Of a DNA stretch of 64,000 nt, positions 1 to 8,716 are shown piece after piece. Under the pieces are notes generated by a model that searched no databases, had not been told where the DNA came from, and saw only the letters and a list, made by a program, of their open reading frames with translations. Where the stretch lies: contig NZ_JWLV01000006.1 in NCBI RefSeq assembly GCF_000808535.1, forward strand, positions 1 through 64,000, given 5' to 3'. The translations under genes were made by a program, and so were the position numbers. Each line of letters opens with the position of its first letter. The stretch's first letter is position 1. This stretch comes from Vibrio sinaloensis. GTDB taxonomy: Bacteria; Pseudomonadota; Gammaproteobacteria; Enterobacterales; Vibrionaceae.

Positions 1-30
1 CGAAAGATCAACAGACCCTATCAACCACAA

Positions 31-56
31 AAAAAGAGCGACGAATCGCTCTTTTT
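31..56. terminator. Bidirectional Rho-independent terminator
   Basis: An 11-bp inverted repeat (31-41 with 46-56) around the loop CGAA, with A and T runs on the outer sides so that it can terminate transcription in both directions. It lies just downstream of the minus-strand YdcH-like gene. Confidence 0.8.
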
Positions 57-71
57 TCTTCAATCATGTCG

Positions 72-317
72 CTACTGATGAGCTTTAAGAATACGCTGGT
101 GAAGATTATCTTTTTGCATCGCCCTATCGTGTTTCATTTGATGCATTTCTTCATCGCTGATCGGAGAGTCTCTCAACTCTAACGTTCTTATCTCCTTATC
201 TAGCCCGTCATACGCTTTCATGTCGGTTAAAAACACATCGTCTGTTTTCGCTAGAGCAAGGATTGTCTCCTTAAATTCTGGAAACTCACTGAGTAATGAA
301 TGATCTTCACCTAACAT
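72..317 (-). CDS. YdcH/DUF465 family small protein
   Basis: An 81-residue, highly charged, probably helical protein. The start (MLGEDHSLLSEFPEF) and the block EIRTLELRDSPISDEEMHQM match what I know of the YdcH (DUF465) family, small cytosolic proteins common in proteobacteria and without an established biochemical role. No signal peptide or membrane segment is visible. It stands alone on the minus strand with a terminator immediately downstream and about 135 bases of non-coding sequence upstream. The family call is confident, the function is unknown. Confidence 0.85.
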   Translation of the reverse strand: MLGEDHSLLSEFPEFKETILALAKTDDVFLTDMKAYDGLDKEIRTLELRDSPISDEEMHQMKHDRAMQKDNLHQRILKAHQ

Positions 318-452
318 AGTTACCCCTTTCGTTGTGATAGCAAAATGCTGATTTCTGCCGAATAAACTGGTTACTATGTGTACTACCCTAACATCTAAAA
401 TGGCACGTATCTGAGACCAAGATCGCCTCTTTCACCATCAATGCATACTGTC

Positions 453-950
453 TCAGTTTCGATAAAACGCATAGCGGCGCACGCGTCCTTCACTGCCGCT
501 ATCAAACTCCCCCAAGAACTCTCCACCACAAGATTCAATCACGCGGCGAGAAGCAAGATTCGCCACGTTACAAGTCACGATGGCTCGGCTTTCAATCGCA
601 TTTTTTACCACCCAAGCGAGAAGAAATCTTGCTACCCCTTTCCCTCGAGCGGATGGCCGTGTTTCATAGCCGATATGGCCAATAACATTTTCGACCCAGT
701 CATTAGTACCGGCGCGTACACGAATGGCTCCCAATACTCGACCATGTTCAACACAATAATAAGTGGTGCTAGGGAGCCAACCCTCTGGGAGTTCGGCGCA
801 ATCTGCACTTTTTCGCGCAACAAGACTGGCTAAATACCCTTTTGGATCAACGATTGCCCGTTGGTACATCTCAATGCCGGAATCACAACATTCGGTCGCA
901 TAATCAAGGAGCGCCGCTTCCAGTTCGACATTAGCTTCAATAACGTCCAT
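453..950 (-). CDS. GNAT family N-acetyltransferase
   Basis: A compact GNAT-fold acetyltransferase. The acetyl-CoA loop is visible as ETRPSARGKGVARFLLAW, followed by the usual C-terminal strand-helix in which an asparagine-containing stretch (CNVANLASRRVIE) precedes the GG of the last loop. I placed the start at the ATG at 950 (165 aa, MDVIEANVE). A GTG at 956 would also be in frame and would share one base with the stop codon of the gene upstream. It is probably co-transcribed with the neighbouring GNAT gene at 956-1723. The substrate cannot be told. The 130-residue open frame on the opposite strand is a shadow. Confidence 0.85.
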   Translation of the reverse strand: MDVIEANVELEAALLDYATECCDSGIEMYQRAIVDPKGYLASLVARKSADCAELPEGWLPSTTYYCVEHGRVLGAIRVRAGTNDWVENVIGHIGYETRPSARGKGVARFLLAWVVKNAIESRAIVTCNVANLASRRVIESCGGEFLGEFDSGSEGRVRRYAFYRN

Positions 951-955
951 ACCCA

Positions 956-1723
956 CTACTCCACATTAAACTCGTAACCAGTTGTGCTGGTCACAAATTG
1001 GAAACCATATTTTTCGACAATCGGTTTGCTCATATCTGACGCATCAATGGTGAGGTACTGTTTGCCACGTGATTTGGCCTCGGCGATGCGTTTGTTGAGC
1101 AAAAGCGAGTAAAACCCTTTGCCACGTTCAGATTCAATGGTGCTCCCACCCCAAATTCCCGCGAATGGGCTTTCTCCATTAAAGGTGAGCCATGCAGAAG
1201 TGACAGGTTGACCTTGGTGGTAGACCACATAAATGGAAATCGCGTCGGGCGTTTGTTGCTTCAAGCTGAGTAGATGTTGGAGTTGCCAATCGAAATTGCC
1301 ACCCCAGACTTGCTCTTGGACACGAATCGCATCGCGTATACCTTGCTCATCGTGCACTTCGGTCAGCAGCGACTCGTCAACGGGTTTTGCGGTTATGGTG
1401 CTCAGATCAAGCACCATAAACGATTCTTGCTCAGCTTTTTCGAAACCACTATTAAGCAGTCTTTGTGCAATATCATCGGGCTTATCAGTCTGGTAGGTTT
1501 TCCACTCAAAGCATTTTCCTTGCCGCTGAAAAAACGCTTTTTCACGGTCGATCACCGCTTGCGCGTTCTCAGTCGTCAAACAAAAATAAGCGATGTAGCT
1601 GCCATATCGCTCGGGAGAGACAAAACGGACCAGCTCCGGTGTATCTATCTTCTCTCCACCTAGGGCATTAAATTGCTGCCTTTCGTACTGGTTGTATGCC
1701 AGCATGACGTTTTCGGTATCCAT
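956..1723 (-). CDS. GNAT family N-acetyltransferase (two-part)
   Basis: A 255-residue protein whose C-terminal half is a GNAT domain: GIWGGSTIESERGKGFYSLLLNKRIAEA holds the acetyl-CoA binding loop, and DASDMSKPIVEKYGFQF is the typical end of the fold. The N-terminal 120 residues look like a degenerate GNAT-like domain, as in several tandem acetyltransferases. It is first in a two-gene minus-strand unit, its stop touching the start of the next GNAT gene. The substrate is unknown. Confidence 0.8.
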   Translation of the reverse strand: MDTENVMLAYNQYERQQFNALGGEKIDTPELVRFVSPERYGSYIAYFCLTTENAQAVIDREKAFFQRQGKCFEWKTYQTDKPDDIAQRLLNSGFEKAEQESFMVLDLSTITAKPVDESLLTEVHDEQGIRDAIRVQEQVWGGNFDWQLQHLLSLKQQTPDAISIYVVYHQGQPVTSAWLTFNGESPFAGIWGGSTIESERGKGFYSLLLNKRIAEAKSRGKQYLTIDASDMSKPIVEKYGFQFVTSTTGYEFNVE

Positions 1724-1900
1724 ACCACCTCTTGCGAAACTATGGTTATTAGTTCAATACAATCAATAAATTAGAAATTCAAATATTCACTTAGACTACT
1801 ATAAGTTGTCCGCAATAGACATGCTTAACAAATCACCAGTGGCATTCATTTTCGCATTAAGGTAGCATTGCCGACCTTTTTTCAATGGTAGGAGGTTCGA

Positions 1901-3253
1901 ATGTTTATTGGCTTTGACTACGGGACGGCAAATTGCTCAGTGGCAAAAATGGAGCAAGGGGAGCCAAAGCTGCTCAAACTAGAAGGCGACAGCGTATACA
2001 TTCCTTCTACCCTATCCGCGCCAAGCCGCGAAGCCGTGGCTGAGTATCTGTTTAAGCACCGTGATATTAAACCCATCGACAAAGTGGGCGAGCAGGTACT
2101 TCGACGCGCGATCAACATCAATCGCGAGGAAGGCATCGAGTTTATTGCCGAAGAGGTCGCTTTTGGCCAAGCTGCGTTGGATCATTACCTACAAGATCCA
2201 AGCGAAAGCTATTACGTTAAGTCGCCAAAGTCGTTCTTAGGCGCTTCTGGACTGCGCGATGTTCAGGTCAGCTTCTTTGAGGATCTCGTTTGCGCCATGA
2301 TGGATAACATCAAACGCAACGCCGAAGCGGATGCGCAGCAAACCATCACAGAAACCGTGATTGGGCGACCTGTAAACTTCCATGGCCGCGACAGCGAAGC
2401 CGCAAACCGACAAGCCGAAAGCATCCTGCTTAAGGCAGCAACACGCGCAGGCTTTAAACATGTCGAGTTTCAATTTGAGCCTGTCGCGGCTGGCCTTGAG
2501 TACGAAGCCTCGTTAAACGACAACAAAACTATACTGGTGGTGGATATTGGCGGCGGTACCACAGACTGCTCACTGATCGAAATGGGACCAAGGTGGCGTG
2601 GTAAAGCGGACAGAACACAAAGTTTGTTAGCGCACAGTGGCCAGCGTGTTGGGGGCAACGATCTCGATATCGCCCTCGCCTTTAAACAACTGATGACGCC
2701 ATTTGGTCTTGGCAGTAAAACCACCGCACACATCGTTATGCCAACCATCCAGTTTTGGAATCCGATTGCGATTAACAGTGTCGATGCCCAAGCAGATTTT
2801 TACTCTCGTTCAAACTTGGCGACGCTAAAGCAGCTGAAGAAAGAAGCACAAGAGCCAGAAAAACTCGCCCGTCTACTGGAAGTATTCCATGAAACACTGG
2901 GCTACCGCCTTGTGCGCCAAGCGGAAGAAGCCAAGATTGCGCTTTCCGATCACGCCCACTATCACGGTGTGATTCAACTGCTGTCTGAGCAGCTCGAGGT
3001 GGATATCCGCTTTGAGGACATGATCGAAGCGATCGAGACGCCAAAACAGAAAATGGCAGAGTTGGTCAAAGAGGCGGTAGAGCAAGGCGGCGTGAAACCC
3101 GATGCGATCTTCATGACTGGCGGTTCAGCGCGTTCACCCATCTTACGCGGTGCAGTGCAAGAAACCCTGCCGAGCATTGATGTCGTCAGCGGCAACTACT
3201 TTGGCTCCGTCACGGCTGGGTTAGCCCGCTGGGCAGAGGTGTGTTTTAAATAG
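1901..3253 (+). CDS. yegD: YegD-type Hsp70-family chaperone
   Basis: A truncated Hsp70/actin-fold ATPase of 450 residues, the usual length of E. coli YegD. It has only the nucleotide-binding domain and lacks the Hsp70 substrate-binding domain. Phosphate-1 motif at the N terminus (GFDYGTANCSVAK, residues 4-16), phosphate-2 motif ILVVDIGGGTTDCSL (211-225), and the adenosine motif IFMTGGSARSP near the C terminus. The start is supported by GGAGG a few bases upstream. It is monocistronic, with a strong hairpin terminator at 3271-3297. Cytoplasmic; the client is unknown for the family. Confidence 0.92.
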   Translation: MFIGFDYGTANCSVAKMEQGEPKLLKLEGDSVYIPSTLSAPSREAVAEYLFKHRDIKPIDKVGEQVLRRAININREEGIEFIAEEVAFGQAALDHYLQDPSESYYVKSPKSFLGASGLRDVQVSFFEDLVCAMMDNIKRNAEADAQQTITETVIGRPVNFHGRDSEAANRQAESILLKAATRAGFKHVEFQFEPVAAGLEYEASLNDNKTILVVDIGGGTTDCSLIEMGPRWRGKADRTQSLLAHSGQRVGGNDLDIALAFKQLMTPFGLGSKTTAHIVMPTIQFWNPIAINSVDAQADFYSRSNLATLKQLKKEAQEPEKLARLLEVFHETLGYRLVRQAEEAKIALSDHAHYHGVIQLLSEQLEVDIRFEDMIEAIETPKQKMAELVKEAVEQGGVKPDAIFMTGGSARSPILRGAVQETLPSIDVVSGNYFGSVTAGLARWAEVCFK

Positions 3254-3270
3254 TCGACAAACCAGATTGA

Positions 3271-3297
3271 ATCGCCCCAGTTTAATGCTGGGGCGAT
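3271..3297 (+). terminator. Hairpin terminator after yegD
   Basis: A perfect 10-bp stem ATCGCCCCAG/CTGGGGCGAT (3271-3280 with 3288-3297), loop TTTAATG, with a short T run after it. Its last base is the first base of a parS2 palindrome. Confidence 0.75.
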
Positions 3298-3309
3298 TTA
3301 CATTGTAAA
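3297..3309. other. parS2: parS2 centromere site
   Basis: TTTACATTGTAAA, an exact match to the TTTACANTGTAAA palindrome that ParB2 of Vibrio chromosome 2 is known to bind. It lies in the gap between yegD and the siderophore receptor gene. Confidence 0.85.
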
Positions 3310-3358
3310 CCTAGCCTAGCCACGTAAAATGAGCGGCGGTGTTAAGTGCGATTGTCGG

Positions 3359-5509
3359 TTAAAAATTGTAGTTAACGTTGAGTTCTATAGACTGCTCAGC
3401 ACCAAACCAGCAGTTGGTTTTGTCGTAACACGAGTAATACTCTTGGTCAAAAAGGTTGTTGACGACAAGGTTCGCTTGCGCGCCAGACAACATTTCACTG
3501 ACACCACCTAGCTCGTAGCCTAGAGACATGTCCACCACAGTGTAAGCAGGCACCTTGCCTTGTGTATTAGACGCGTCCATCTCCATTTCTCCCACATAGC
3601 GGGCACCAGCGCCAATGCGTGCTCCCTCAAATGTGCCGCTATAGACGTAGTAATTGGTCCAAGCCATCGCACTGTGTTTTGGCACATAGATAGGCGTCGT
3701 GCCTTCTAAGTTCGGGTCGTACGCTTTCTTGATTTCCATATCAATGTAAGCATAAGAAGCTTGAACATCCCAGTTGTCTGTCAGGAACATCTGGCCTTCT
3801 AGCTCAACACCTTGCGAGGTCACTTCACCCACTTGAATTTTCGCGCGATAGCTAGGGTCAGAGGGGTCCGCGACAATCGTATCGTTCTTGGTGATATGGA
3901 AGTACGAAGCGGTCAGTGACTGGGACATATCAGCAGACATATACTTCATGCCGATTTCGACCTGCTCACCAATTTGAGGTTTAAACGATTGACCGTTGAC
4001 ATCCGTGCCTGCTGCCGGTTCAAAACTGGTTGCGTAACTCAAGAAGGGGGAAATGCCATTGTCGAGTTCATACAAAGCGCCAACACGATAGGAGAACTGC
4101 TTGTGATCAGAGCTATCTTTGCCGTCATAAGTCGGACTGGTACTGACTTTGTCATCACTCGAGGTAAACAAATCATAGCGACCACCCGCCAATAGCACTA
4201 AGCGCCCTGTTCTGACTTGGTCTTGAAGATAAAAACCCAGTTGTTTGTAGTTAATGTCGTGGGACTCACGATAAACTTCGTTGATTTTGCTGCGATCAAG
4301 TAGGCTATTGTCGGGGTTGTAAGCATTGAAGCCATAAAACTCAGCATTCGCCGTATACTCTTTGTATAACGAATCTCCTGTGAGATTTTGGTAGTCCGCG
4401 CCAAGTAGCAAGTTGTGCTGCCAATCGCCCGCGGTCATTTGGCCGGAGACTTGGTTATCAATTACAAAACTCTTCGAGCTTTCATCGGTCGTATAGATGT
4501 TTCTCGCCAGGCTACCTGTCACGGGATTGAAGCTGGTTCCTCTGTGATAGGTGTTTTCTTGGTACAGCGACGCATCCATATAACGCGCATTTTGCAGTAG
4601 CGACCACGCATCATTGAACTCGTGGTTGATTTTGTAACCGATCATCAACACATCACGTTCAAACTTACTCCAGTCTTCATCCCCCAGCGACGTCGATGGC
4701 GATTGGTTCTTGATCACTTCAAGTGGTGCCGATGAGTTGATCCCCATTGCCGGATCTTTCTGATAATAGAGGTTAACGTTGATAAGCGTACGATCGCTCG
4801 CTTGCCAATCTAAAGAGGGCGCAATGACATATCGCTCCTCTTCTGCGCCATCCACTTGGCTATCTTGTTTACGTGCCAAAGCAATCAAACGATACGAGAA
4901 GTCACTCTGAGCGATTTGCCCCGTTGTATCGATAGAGACTTCCATTAGGTTTCTTGAGCCCGTCGCTAAGCCCACCGATGTTTGCTGTTTTTGTTGTGGG
5001 CTCTTAGCGATAATGTTCACCATCCCGCCCGGAGGCATTGAGCCATACAGGACAGACGTTGGCCCCTTGAACACTTCGATTTGTTGAATCGCAATAGGAT
5101 CAATCTGTGGCTGCAAGTTCCAACCCACGAGGAAAGGCAACACCAAACCATCGTAATAGTTAACGTTGTTGGTATCGAAACCTCGAATAGAGAAGTTGTC
5201 GTACATGGTGACCGCCGCGCCTTTCTGCTCTGTCACGACACCCGGCGCATAACGAAGCGCTTGCGATACCGATTGAACGGCGCGTTGCTCCAACAACTCA
5301 CCCTCAATCACCGTAATACCTTGCGGCGTTTCCTCTGGTTCAAGTGCGGTTTTGGTCGCTGTATTGCGATAGGCCTTGCCCAGCACCGTCACCTCTTCCA
5401 ATTGAGTCGATTCGGAGCTGTGGTGTTCGGAGGCGATAGTGGGAAGCGAGAAGGTCGCAAGCAATACAAGCGCTAAGGTTGAGCGCGGAAATGTCGTCGA
5501 TTTGTCCAT
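3359..5509 (-). CDS. TonB-dependent siderophore receptor
   Basis: An outer-membrane ferric-siderophore receptor of the FhuA/FoxA class, 716 aa from the chosen start. It has a signal peptide (MDKSTTFPRSTLALVLLATF and on to ASE), a TonB box-like LEEVTVLG, then a plug domain containing RGFDTNNVNYYDG and the conserved VFKGPTSVLYGSMPPGGMVN. A 22-strand barrel follows and ends in a terminal phenylalanine (NVNYNF), as expected of outer-membrane barrels. I chose the ATG at 5509 because AAGGA precedes it and because the longer frame to 5578 would run through a Fur-like box (5543-5561). It is downstream of an AraC regulator on the same strand. The ligand is unknown, hydroxamate-type siderophores being common for this class. 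Confidence 0.9.
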   Translation of the reverse strand: MDKSTTFPRSTLALVLLATFSLPTIASEHHSSESTQLEEVTVLGKAYRNTATKTALEPEETPQGITVIEGELLEQRAVQSVSQALRYAPGVVTEQKGAAVTMYDNFSIRGFDTNNVNYYDGLVLPFLVGWNLQPQIDPIAIQQIEVFKGPTSVLYGSMPPGGMVNIIAKSPQQKQQTSVGLATGSRNLMEVSIDTTGQIAQSDFSYRLIALARKQDSQVDGAEEERYVIAPSLDWQASDRTLINVNLYYQKDPAMGINSSAPLEVIKNQSPSTSLGDEDWSKFERDVLMIGYKINHEFNDAWSLLQNARYMDASLYQENTYHRGTSFNPVTGSLARNIYTTDESSKSFVIDNQVSGQMTAGDWQHNLLLGADYQNLTGDSLYKEYTANAEFYGFNAYNPDNSLLDRSKINEVYRESHDINYKQLGFYLQDQVRTGRLVLLAGGRYDLFTSSDDKVSTSPTYDGKDSSDHKQFSYRVGALYELDNGISPFLSYATSFEPAAGTDVNGQSFKPQIGEQVEIGMKYMSADMSQSLTASYFHITKNDTIVADPSDPSYRAKIQVGEVTSQGVELEGQMFLTDNWDVQASYAYIDMEIKKAYDPNLEGTTPIYVPKHSAMAWTNYYVYSGTFEGARIGAGARYVGEMEMDASNTQGKVPAYTVVDMSLGYELGGVSEMLSGAQANLVVNNLFDQEYYSCYDKTNCWFGAEQSIELNVNYNF

Positions 5510-5542
5510 GATGTCCTTAATACCCATGTGTTTCTTTTTCTT

Positions 5543-5561
5543 GAGAATAAATATCATTTGC
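5543..5561. promoter_or_regulatory. Fur box upstream of siderophore receptor
   Basis: Read on the minus strand, GCAAATGATATTTATTCTC matches the 19-bp Fur consensus GATAATGATAATCATTATC at 13 of 19 positions by eye. It lies about 34 bases upstream of the receptor start codon, a normal place for iron repression. Confidence 0.6.
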
Positions 5562-5635
5562 ATTTTATTGTTCAACAAAAAAGAAAGTTAACAATTTGGT
5601 GCAACATGGGAAAAAGAAGCTGGCTATTTGGTCTG

Positions 5636-6556
5636 TTAAACCCGGACGATCGGCACCCAATACTCCATTTCGGCGTGCGCAGCGTCCGCTTGATAGTCGT
5701 CTGGATACACCTCCAGTTCATAGCCATCAACACCACGATATCCAGACGTCGGAAGCCAATGCAAAATGAACCATTCAAGCGTTTGAGGCAGGCGATCAAT
5801 GGGCCCTTTGTGCTTAACGGCAGCGTAGGTTTGTTTTGGTACATTGAGGATTGCTAGCTGTTCAGAGACCACACTAGGCAATGCAGGCATGGCGATATCT
5901 GAGCGCAATTCAATACCCGCCCAATAGAAGAGGTTACTGCCATCGAACGCCGCTTTGGTCACATCAACCACACCTAGGCAGTGACCAAAAGAGAGTGACG
6001 TGCTGTTAGCTTCAGCATCGAGGCGCTGCCAAAGCTTTGGTACCACATCAGCAAAATTAGGAGCAAGAGAAAACAGCCCTGTTATCTCACCACGCATGCC
6101 TTTAAGAATGAAGGCTGGCTTGGTTTCTACACGAACCTCAACAAACGACTGCGCACGCTCACCGTTGACTTGCACCTCAGAAATTTCAATTGGCTTTTTG
6201 AGTCCAGTGCGTTGCCCCGCCCTACGATAAACGCGCGGACTACACGTGAAAAATTGCTTGAAGGCTCGGCTGAACGCGATCTCAGAGTTGAACCCAGCCG
6301 CTAATGCTATATCAATCACTCGCTGATCGGTATCAAGAAGCAGTTCTGCCGCCAAACTTAACTTTAACTGCCTAACGTAGTTAGCTACCGTTAAACCCGT
6401 TTCAGCTTGAAACACGCGCTGTAATTGCCATCTTGACCAGCAGCTTTGTGCGGCGATCTCGTCAAGTGAAAGTGGCGTATCAAGGTGACGATGAATAAAC
6501 CCCAACACCTTACTGATCCGATTGAAAGTCGCCGATTTTGTCTTGTCAGATACCAT
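5636..6556 (-). CDS. AraC family regulator with GyrI-like domain
   Basis: The N-terminal ~105 residues are an AraC/XylS double helix-turn-helix (SLDEIAAQSCWSRWQLQRVF and VIDIALAAGFNSEIAFSRAF), and the rest is a GyrI-like small-molecule-binding domain (conserved end MEYWVPI). This HTH-first order is that of the Rob/SoxS-like regulators with GyrI domains. The start at 6556 (306 aa) is preceded by GAGGA, whereas GTG codons at 6580/6577 have no better site. A near-perfect Fur box lies upstream and the receptor gene lies 57 bases beyond its stop, so it probably activates the receptor in response to a siderophore. The target and ligand are inferred only. Confidence 0.88.
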   Translation of the reverse strand: MVSDKTKSATFNRISKVLGFIHRHLDTPLSLDEIAAQSCWSRWQLQRVFQAETGLTVANYVRQLKLSLAAELLLDTDQRVIDIALAAGFNSEIAFSRAFKQFFTCSPRVYRRAGQRTGLKKPIEISEVQVNGERAQSFVEVRVETKPAFILKGMRGEITGLFSLAPNFADVVPKLWQRLDAEANSTSLSFGHCLGVVDVTKAAFDGSNLFYWAGIELRSDIAMPALPSVVSEQLAILNVPKQTYAAVKHKGPIDRLPQTLEWFILHWLPTSGYRGVDGYELEVYPDDYQADAAHAEMEYWVPIVRV

Positions 6557-6633
6557 TGACACTTTTTCCTCAGACACCACTCAACTATTGATACATCTGC
6601 CACTATTGCAGCGATGATAACAGAATTATTCAC

Positions 6634-6652
6634 AAAAATGATAATCATTCAC
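6634..6652. promoter_or_regulatory. Fur box upstream of AraC regulator
   Basis: AAAAATGATAATCATTCAC contains the complete core ATGATAATCATT of the Fur consensus, 15 of 19 matches by eye, about 80 bases before the regulator start. It strongly suggests that the regulator-receptor pair is iron-repressed. Confidence 0.75.
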
Positions 6653-6778
6653 AACAAAGTAAACCTAGGTTGACACCACCGGAGCCATAATAAGGAGCAA
6701 TGCTTACCCTTGGTGTGAGCAATTGACTACGACCCACTATACTTAATGTGGGAGTGAAAGATTCCGCAGGAGGCTAAT

Positions 6779-6952
6779 ATGGACTTTACGGAAAAACTCA
6801 GACTGCGTGGCAAGGCAGAGGAAGATTTGTATTTTGCGCGGCTTGATAGAGAGCTGATTGACGCGATACACAACAACCCTGACTGGCAAAAGCAACACCC
6901 ATCCCCGCAGCCAGATGATGACGATAGCTTTGTAGACACTTTACCAAAGTAG
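6779..6952 (+). CDS. Small conserved Vibrio-type hypothetical protein (57 aa)
   Basis: A 57-residue reading frame with an ideal ribosome site (AGGAGG five bases before ATG). The product starts MDFTEKLRLRGKAEEDLYFA and is strongly charged, with an acidic C-terminal tail (PDDDDSFVD). The helix LYFARLDRELIDAIH looks amphipathic. Similar short proteins beginning MDFTEKL-RGKAEED are familiar from vibrios, but I know no function. A hairpin terminator follows at 6999-7030. The strong Shine-Dalgarno sequence and coherent composition make it very likely real. Confidence 0.75.
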   Translation: MDFTEKLRLRGKAEEDLYFARLDRELIDAIHNNPDWQKQHPSPQPDDDDSFVDTLPK

Positions 6953-6992
6953 CCCTTTTAACAGAGTCTCGTTATTCATGGTTGAACGGTAT

Positions 6993-7030
6993 AAAAAAGC
7001 AGGGCGACACCTTTCTGGTTAACGCCCCGC
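6993..7030. terminator. Convergent terminator
   Basis: Stem 6999-7006 with 7023-7030 (one G-U pair on the minus-strand RNA). On the minus strand it is followed by six T residues (6993-6998). It separates the 57-aa plus-strand gene from the minus-strand gene at 7066. Confidence 0.65.
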
Positions 7031-7065
7031 TTCTCGCTCGCCTGCAATTAAGTAAACATCGCACG

Positions 7066-7254
7066 TTACTTTTCTAAGAGTGTCATGCGTCGGTCTTCAT
7101 CATTGAGGTAGAGATGCGCCTGAGCTTGATCTATCAATACCATAGCAGAGAGCGGGCTCACTAAGTGTACTTCCCCTTTCTGATAAGGCACTGGTATATC
7201 CCAAGGGTTGTTTTGGTACATCCCCTTCTCATCGAATTGAATCAGAACATCCAT
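7066..7254 (-). CDS. Hypothetical protein (62 aa)
   Basis: A short soluble protein (MDVLIQFDEKGMYQNNPWDI...). I chose the ATG at 7254 because GGAGG lies five bases before it; the frame extends to 7281 without a better site. No signal peptide, membrane helix or recognised domain. It is monocistronic, with a terminator on its 3' side and the MFS transporter gene beginning upstream on the same strand. I do not recognise it. Confidence 0.6.
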   Translation of the reverse strand: MDVLIQFDEKGMYQNNPWDIPVPYQKGEVHLVSPLSAMVLIDQAQAHLYLNDEDRRMTLLEK

Positions 7255-7352
7255 GCTTACCTCCAAACTACTTAAGCACAACTTAAGTTTAGTTTGTAAA
7301 TGGTAATTTTATTAGTAGCGATTACCCTCGTGACCCATATTCCGCAACGGAA

Positions 7353-8549
7353 TCAAGAAGCCACCACGCCTTCACTTGTAGATTCAACAGGTTGACGCTT
7401 ATCTAAACGACCACTCCAACGCGTCAACAACAGTGCTAACACCACGATCAAAGCCCCAACCCAAGGGGTATGCATTAACCCAGCCTGAGAGACAATCTGT
7501 CCACCGCCCCATGAACCAAGCGCGATACCTACATTAAACGCCGCAATATTTAGCCCTGACGCGACATCAACGGCATCGGGCGTATTTTGCTCTGCGAGTT
7601 TAACCACGTACACCTGTAACCCCGGCACATTACCAAATGCAAATGCGCCCCAAACCAAAATGGTCACCACAGCAGTAATCGGATTGAACGCCGCAAAATT
7701 AAAGACCAATAGCACAATCGCAAGGCCCGAAAAAATAATCGTCAGCGCTTTGATTGGGCCAAAATTGTCGGCCATTTTTCCGCCCCAAATATTGCCCACG
7801 GCAACCGAGACGCCATAAACCAGCATAATCAAACCAATCGAGTGAGAGCTGAAGCCACTTTGCTGCTCTAAGATGGGAGCGAGGAACGTAAACGCCGTAA
7901 ACGTACCGCCATAGCCAAGTGCCGTAATGGCATACACCAGCAGTAACCTTGGCTGAGTCAACACTTTAAGCTGCGCTGACAACTTAGTGGCCGGTGGCTG
8001 CTTTAAGTTACTCGGCACTAACCAAGCGCTCCCAATCCACGCGATCACTCCAAGAATCGCGACGATCAGAAATGTCGCTTGCCAACCAAATGTTTGACCA
8101 ATGTATGTACCCAGCGGCACACCTGTCACCAATGCCACTGTGAGTCCGGTAAACATGATGGCAATGGCACTCGCGGCTTTATCTTTATCCACCAATCCAG
8201 TCGCAATGGTCGAACCGATAGAGAAAAATACACCATGTGCCAGTCCAGTGAGAATGCGCGCAACAATAAGGGTGTTGTAACCAGGGGCTTGCCACGCTAA
8301 CACGTTTCCTAACACGAACAAGGCCATAACAGCCAACAGAACATACTTGCGGTTCCACTTTCCGGTTAGTGCAGTCAACACTGGCGCACCAATGGCAACA
8401 CCAAGTGCATACAAGCTAACCAGTAAACCAGCAGAGGGTAAAGAAACACCAAGGTCGCTGGCCATCGTCGGGATCAACCCAACAATGACAAATTCCGTGG
8501 TACCAATGGCAAAGGCGCTAAGCGTCAATGCAAAAAGAGCTAAAGGCAT
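7353..8549 (-). CDS. MFS efflux transporter, YdhP/AraJ type
   Basis: A 398-residue 12-helix inner-membrane protein of the DHA1 drug/sugar efflux family. The first helix carries AIGTTEFVIVGLIP, typical of YdhP/AraJ-like carriers, and motif A-like GKWNRKYVLL lies in the first cytoplasmic loop. Motif C-like TGVPLGTYIGQTFGW follows helix 5. It is divergently transcribed from a LysR-type regulator with 167 bases between the two starts, the classical layout of a regulator controlling its adjacent pump. The substrate is unknown. Confidence 0.88.
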   Translation of the reverse strand: MPLALFALTLSAFAIGTTEFVIVGLIPTMASDLGVSLPSAGLLVSLYALGVAIGAPVLTALTGKWNRKYVLLAVMALFVLGNVLAWQAPGYNTLIVARILTGLAHGVFFSIGSTIATGLVDKDKAASAIAIMFTGLTVALVTGVPLGTYIGQTFGWQATFLIVAILGVIAWIGSAWLVPSNLKQPPATKLSAQLKVLTQPRLLLVYAITALGYGGTFTAFTFLAPILEQQSGFSSHSIGLIMLVYGVSVAVGNIWGGKMADNFGPIKALTIIFSGLAIVLLVFNFAAFNPITAVVTILVWGAFAFGNVPGLQVYVVKLAEQNTPDAVDVASGLNIAAFNVGIALGSWGGGQIVSQAGLMHTPWVGALIVVLALLLTRWSGRLDKRQPVESTSEGVVAS

Positions 8550-8650
8550 GGTAAATACTCACTATCACGTTAATAGCCTCACCTGAAATCGGCGATGACT
8601 GGGAATAGCGGCATTATGCCTCTCTATTTCATTGTAAAAATCAGCAGTTT

Positions 8651-8669
8651 TAGCAAATGATTTTTGCTA
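8651..8669. promoter_or_regulatory. Candidate LysR-family operator
   Basis: TAGCAAATGATTTTTGCTA is a perfect 7-bp inverted repeat with a 5-base spacer, in the divergent gap between the MFS and LysR genes. LysR proteins usually bind T-N11-A dyads of this kind near their own start. Inferred, not proven. Confidence 0.5.
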
Positions 8670-8716
8670 TAAATGAAGGTAATAACCCATTCATCAGTTG
8701 GCTTAGAGGAAACCGT

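Noticed and set aside
441..833. 130-residue plus-strand frame opposite the first GNAT gene
   Set aside because: It is antisense to a clear GNAT enzyme and shows no domain.
5528..5857. 109-residue plus-strand frame across the receptor promoter
   Set aside because: It crosses a Fur box and the antisense of the AraC gene's 3' end; composition looks random.
8627..8639. TTTCATTGTAAAA as a possible parS2
   Set aside because: It lacks the left half TTTACA and is not a palindrome.
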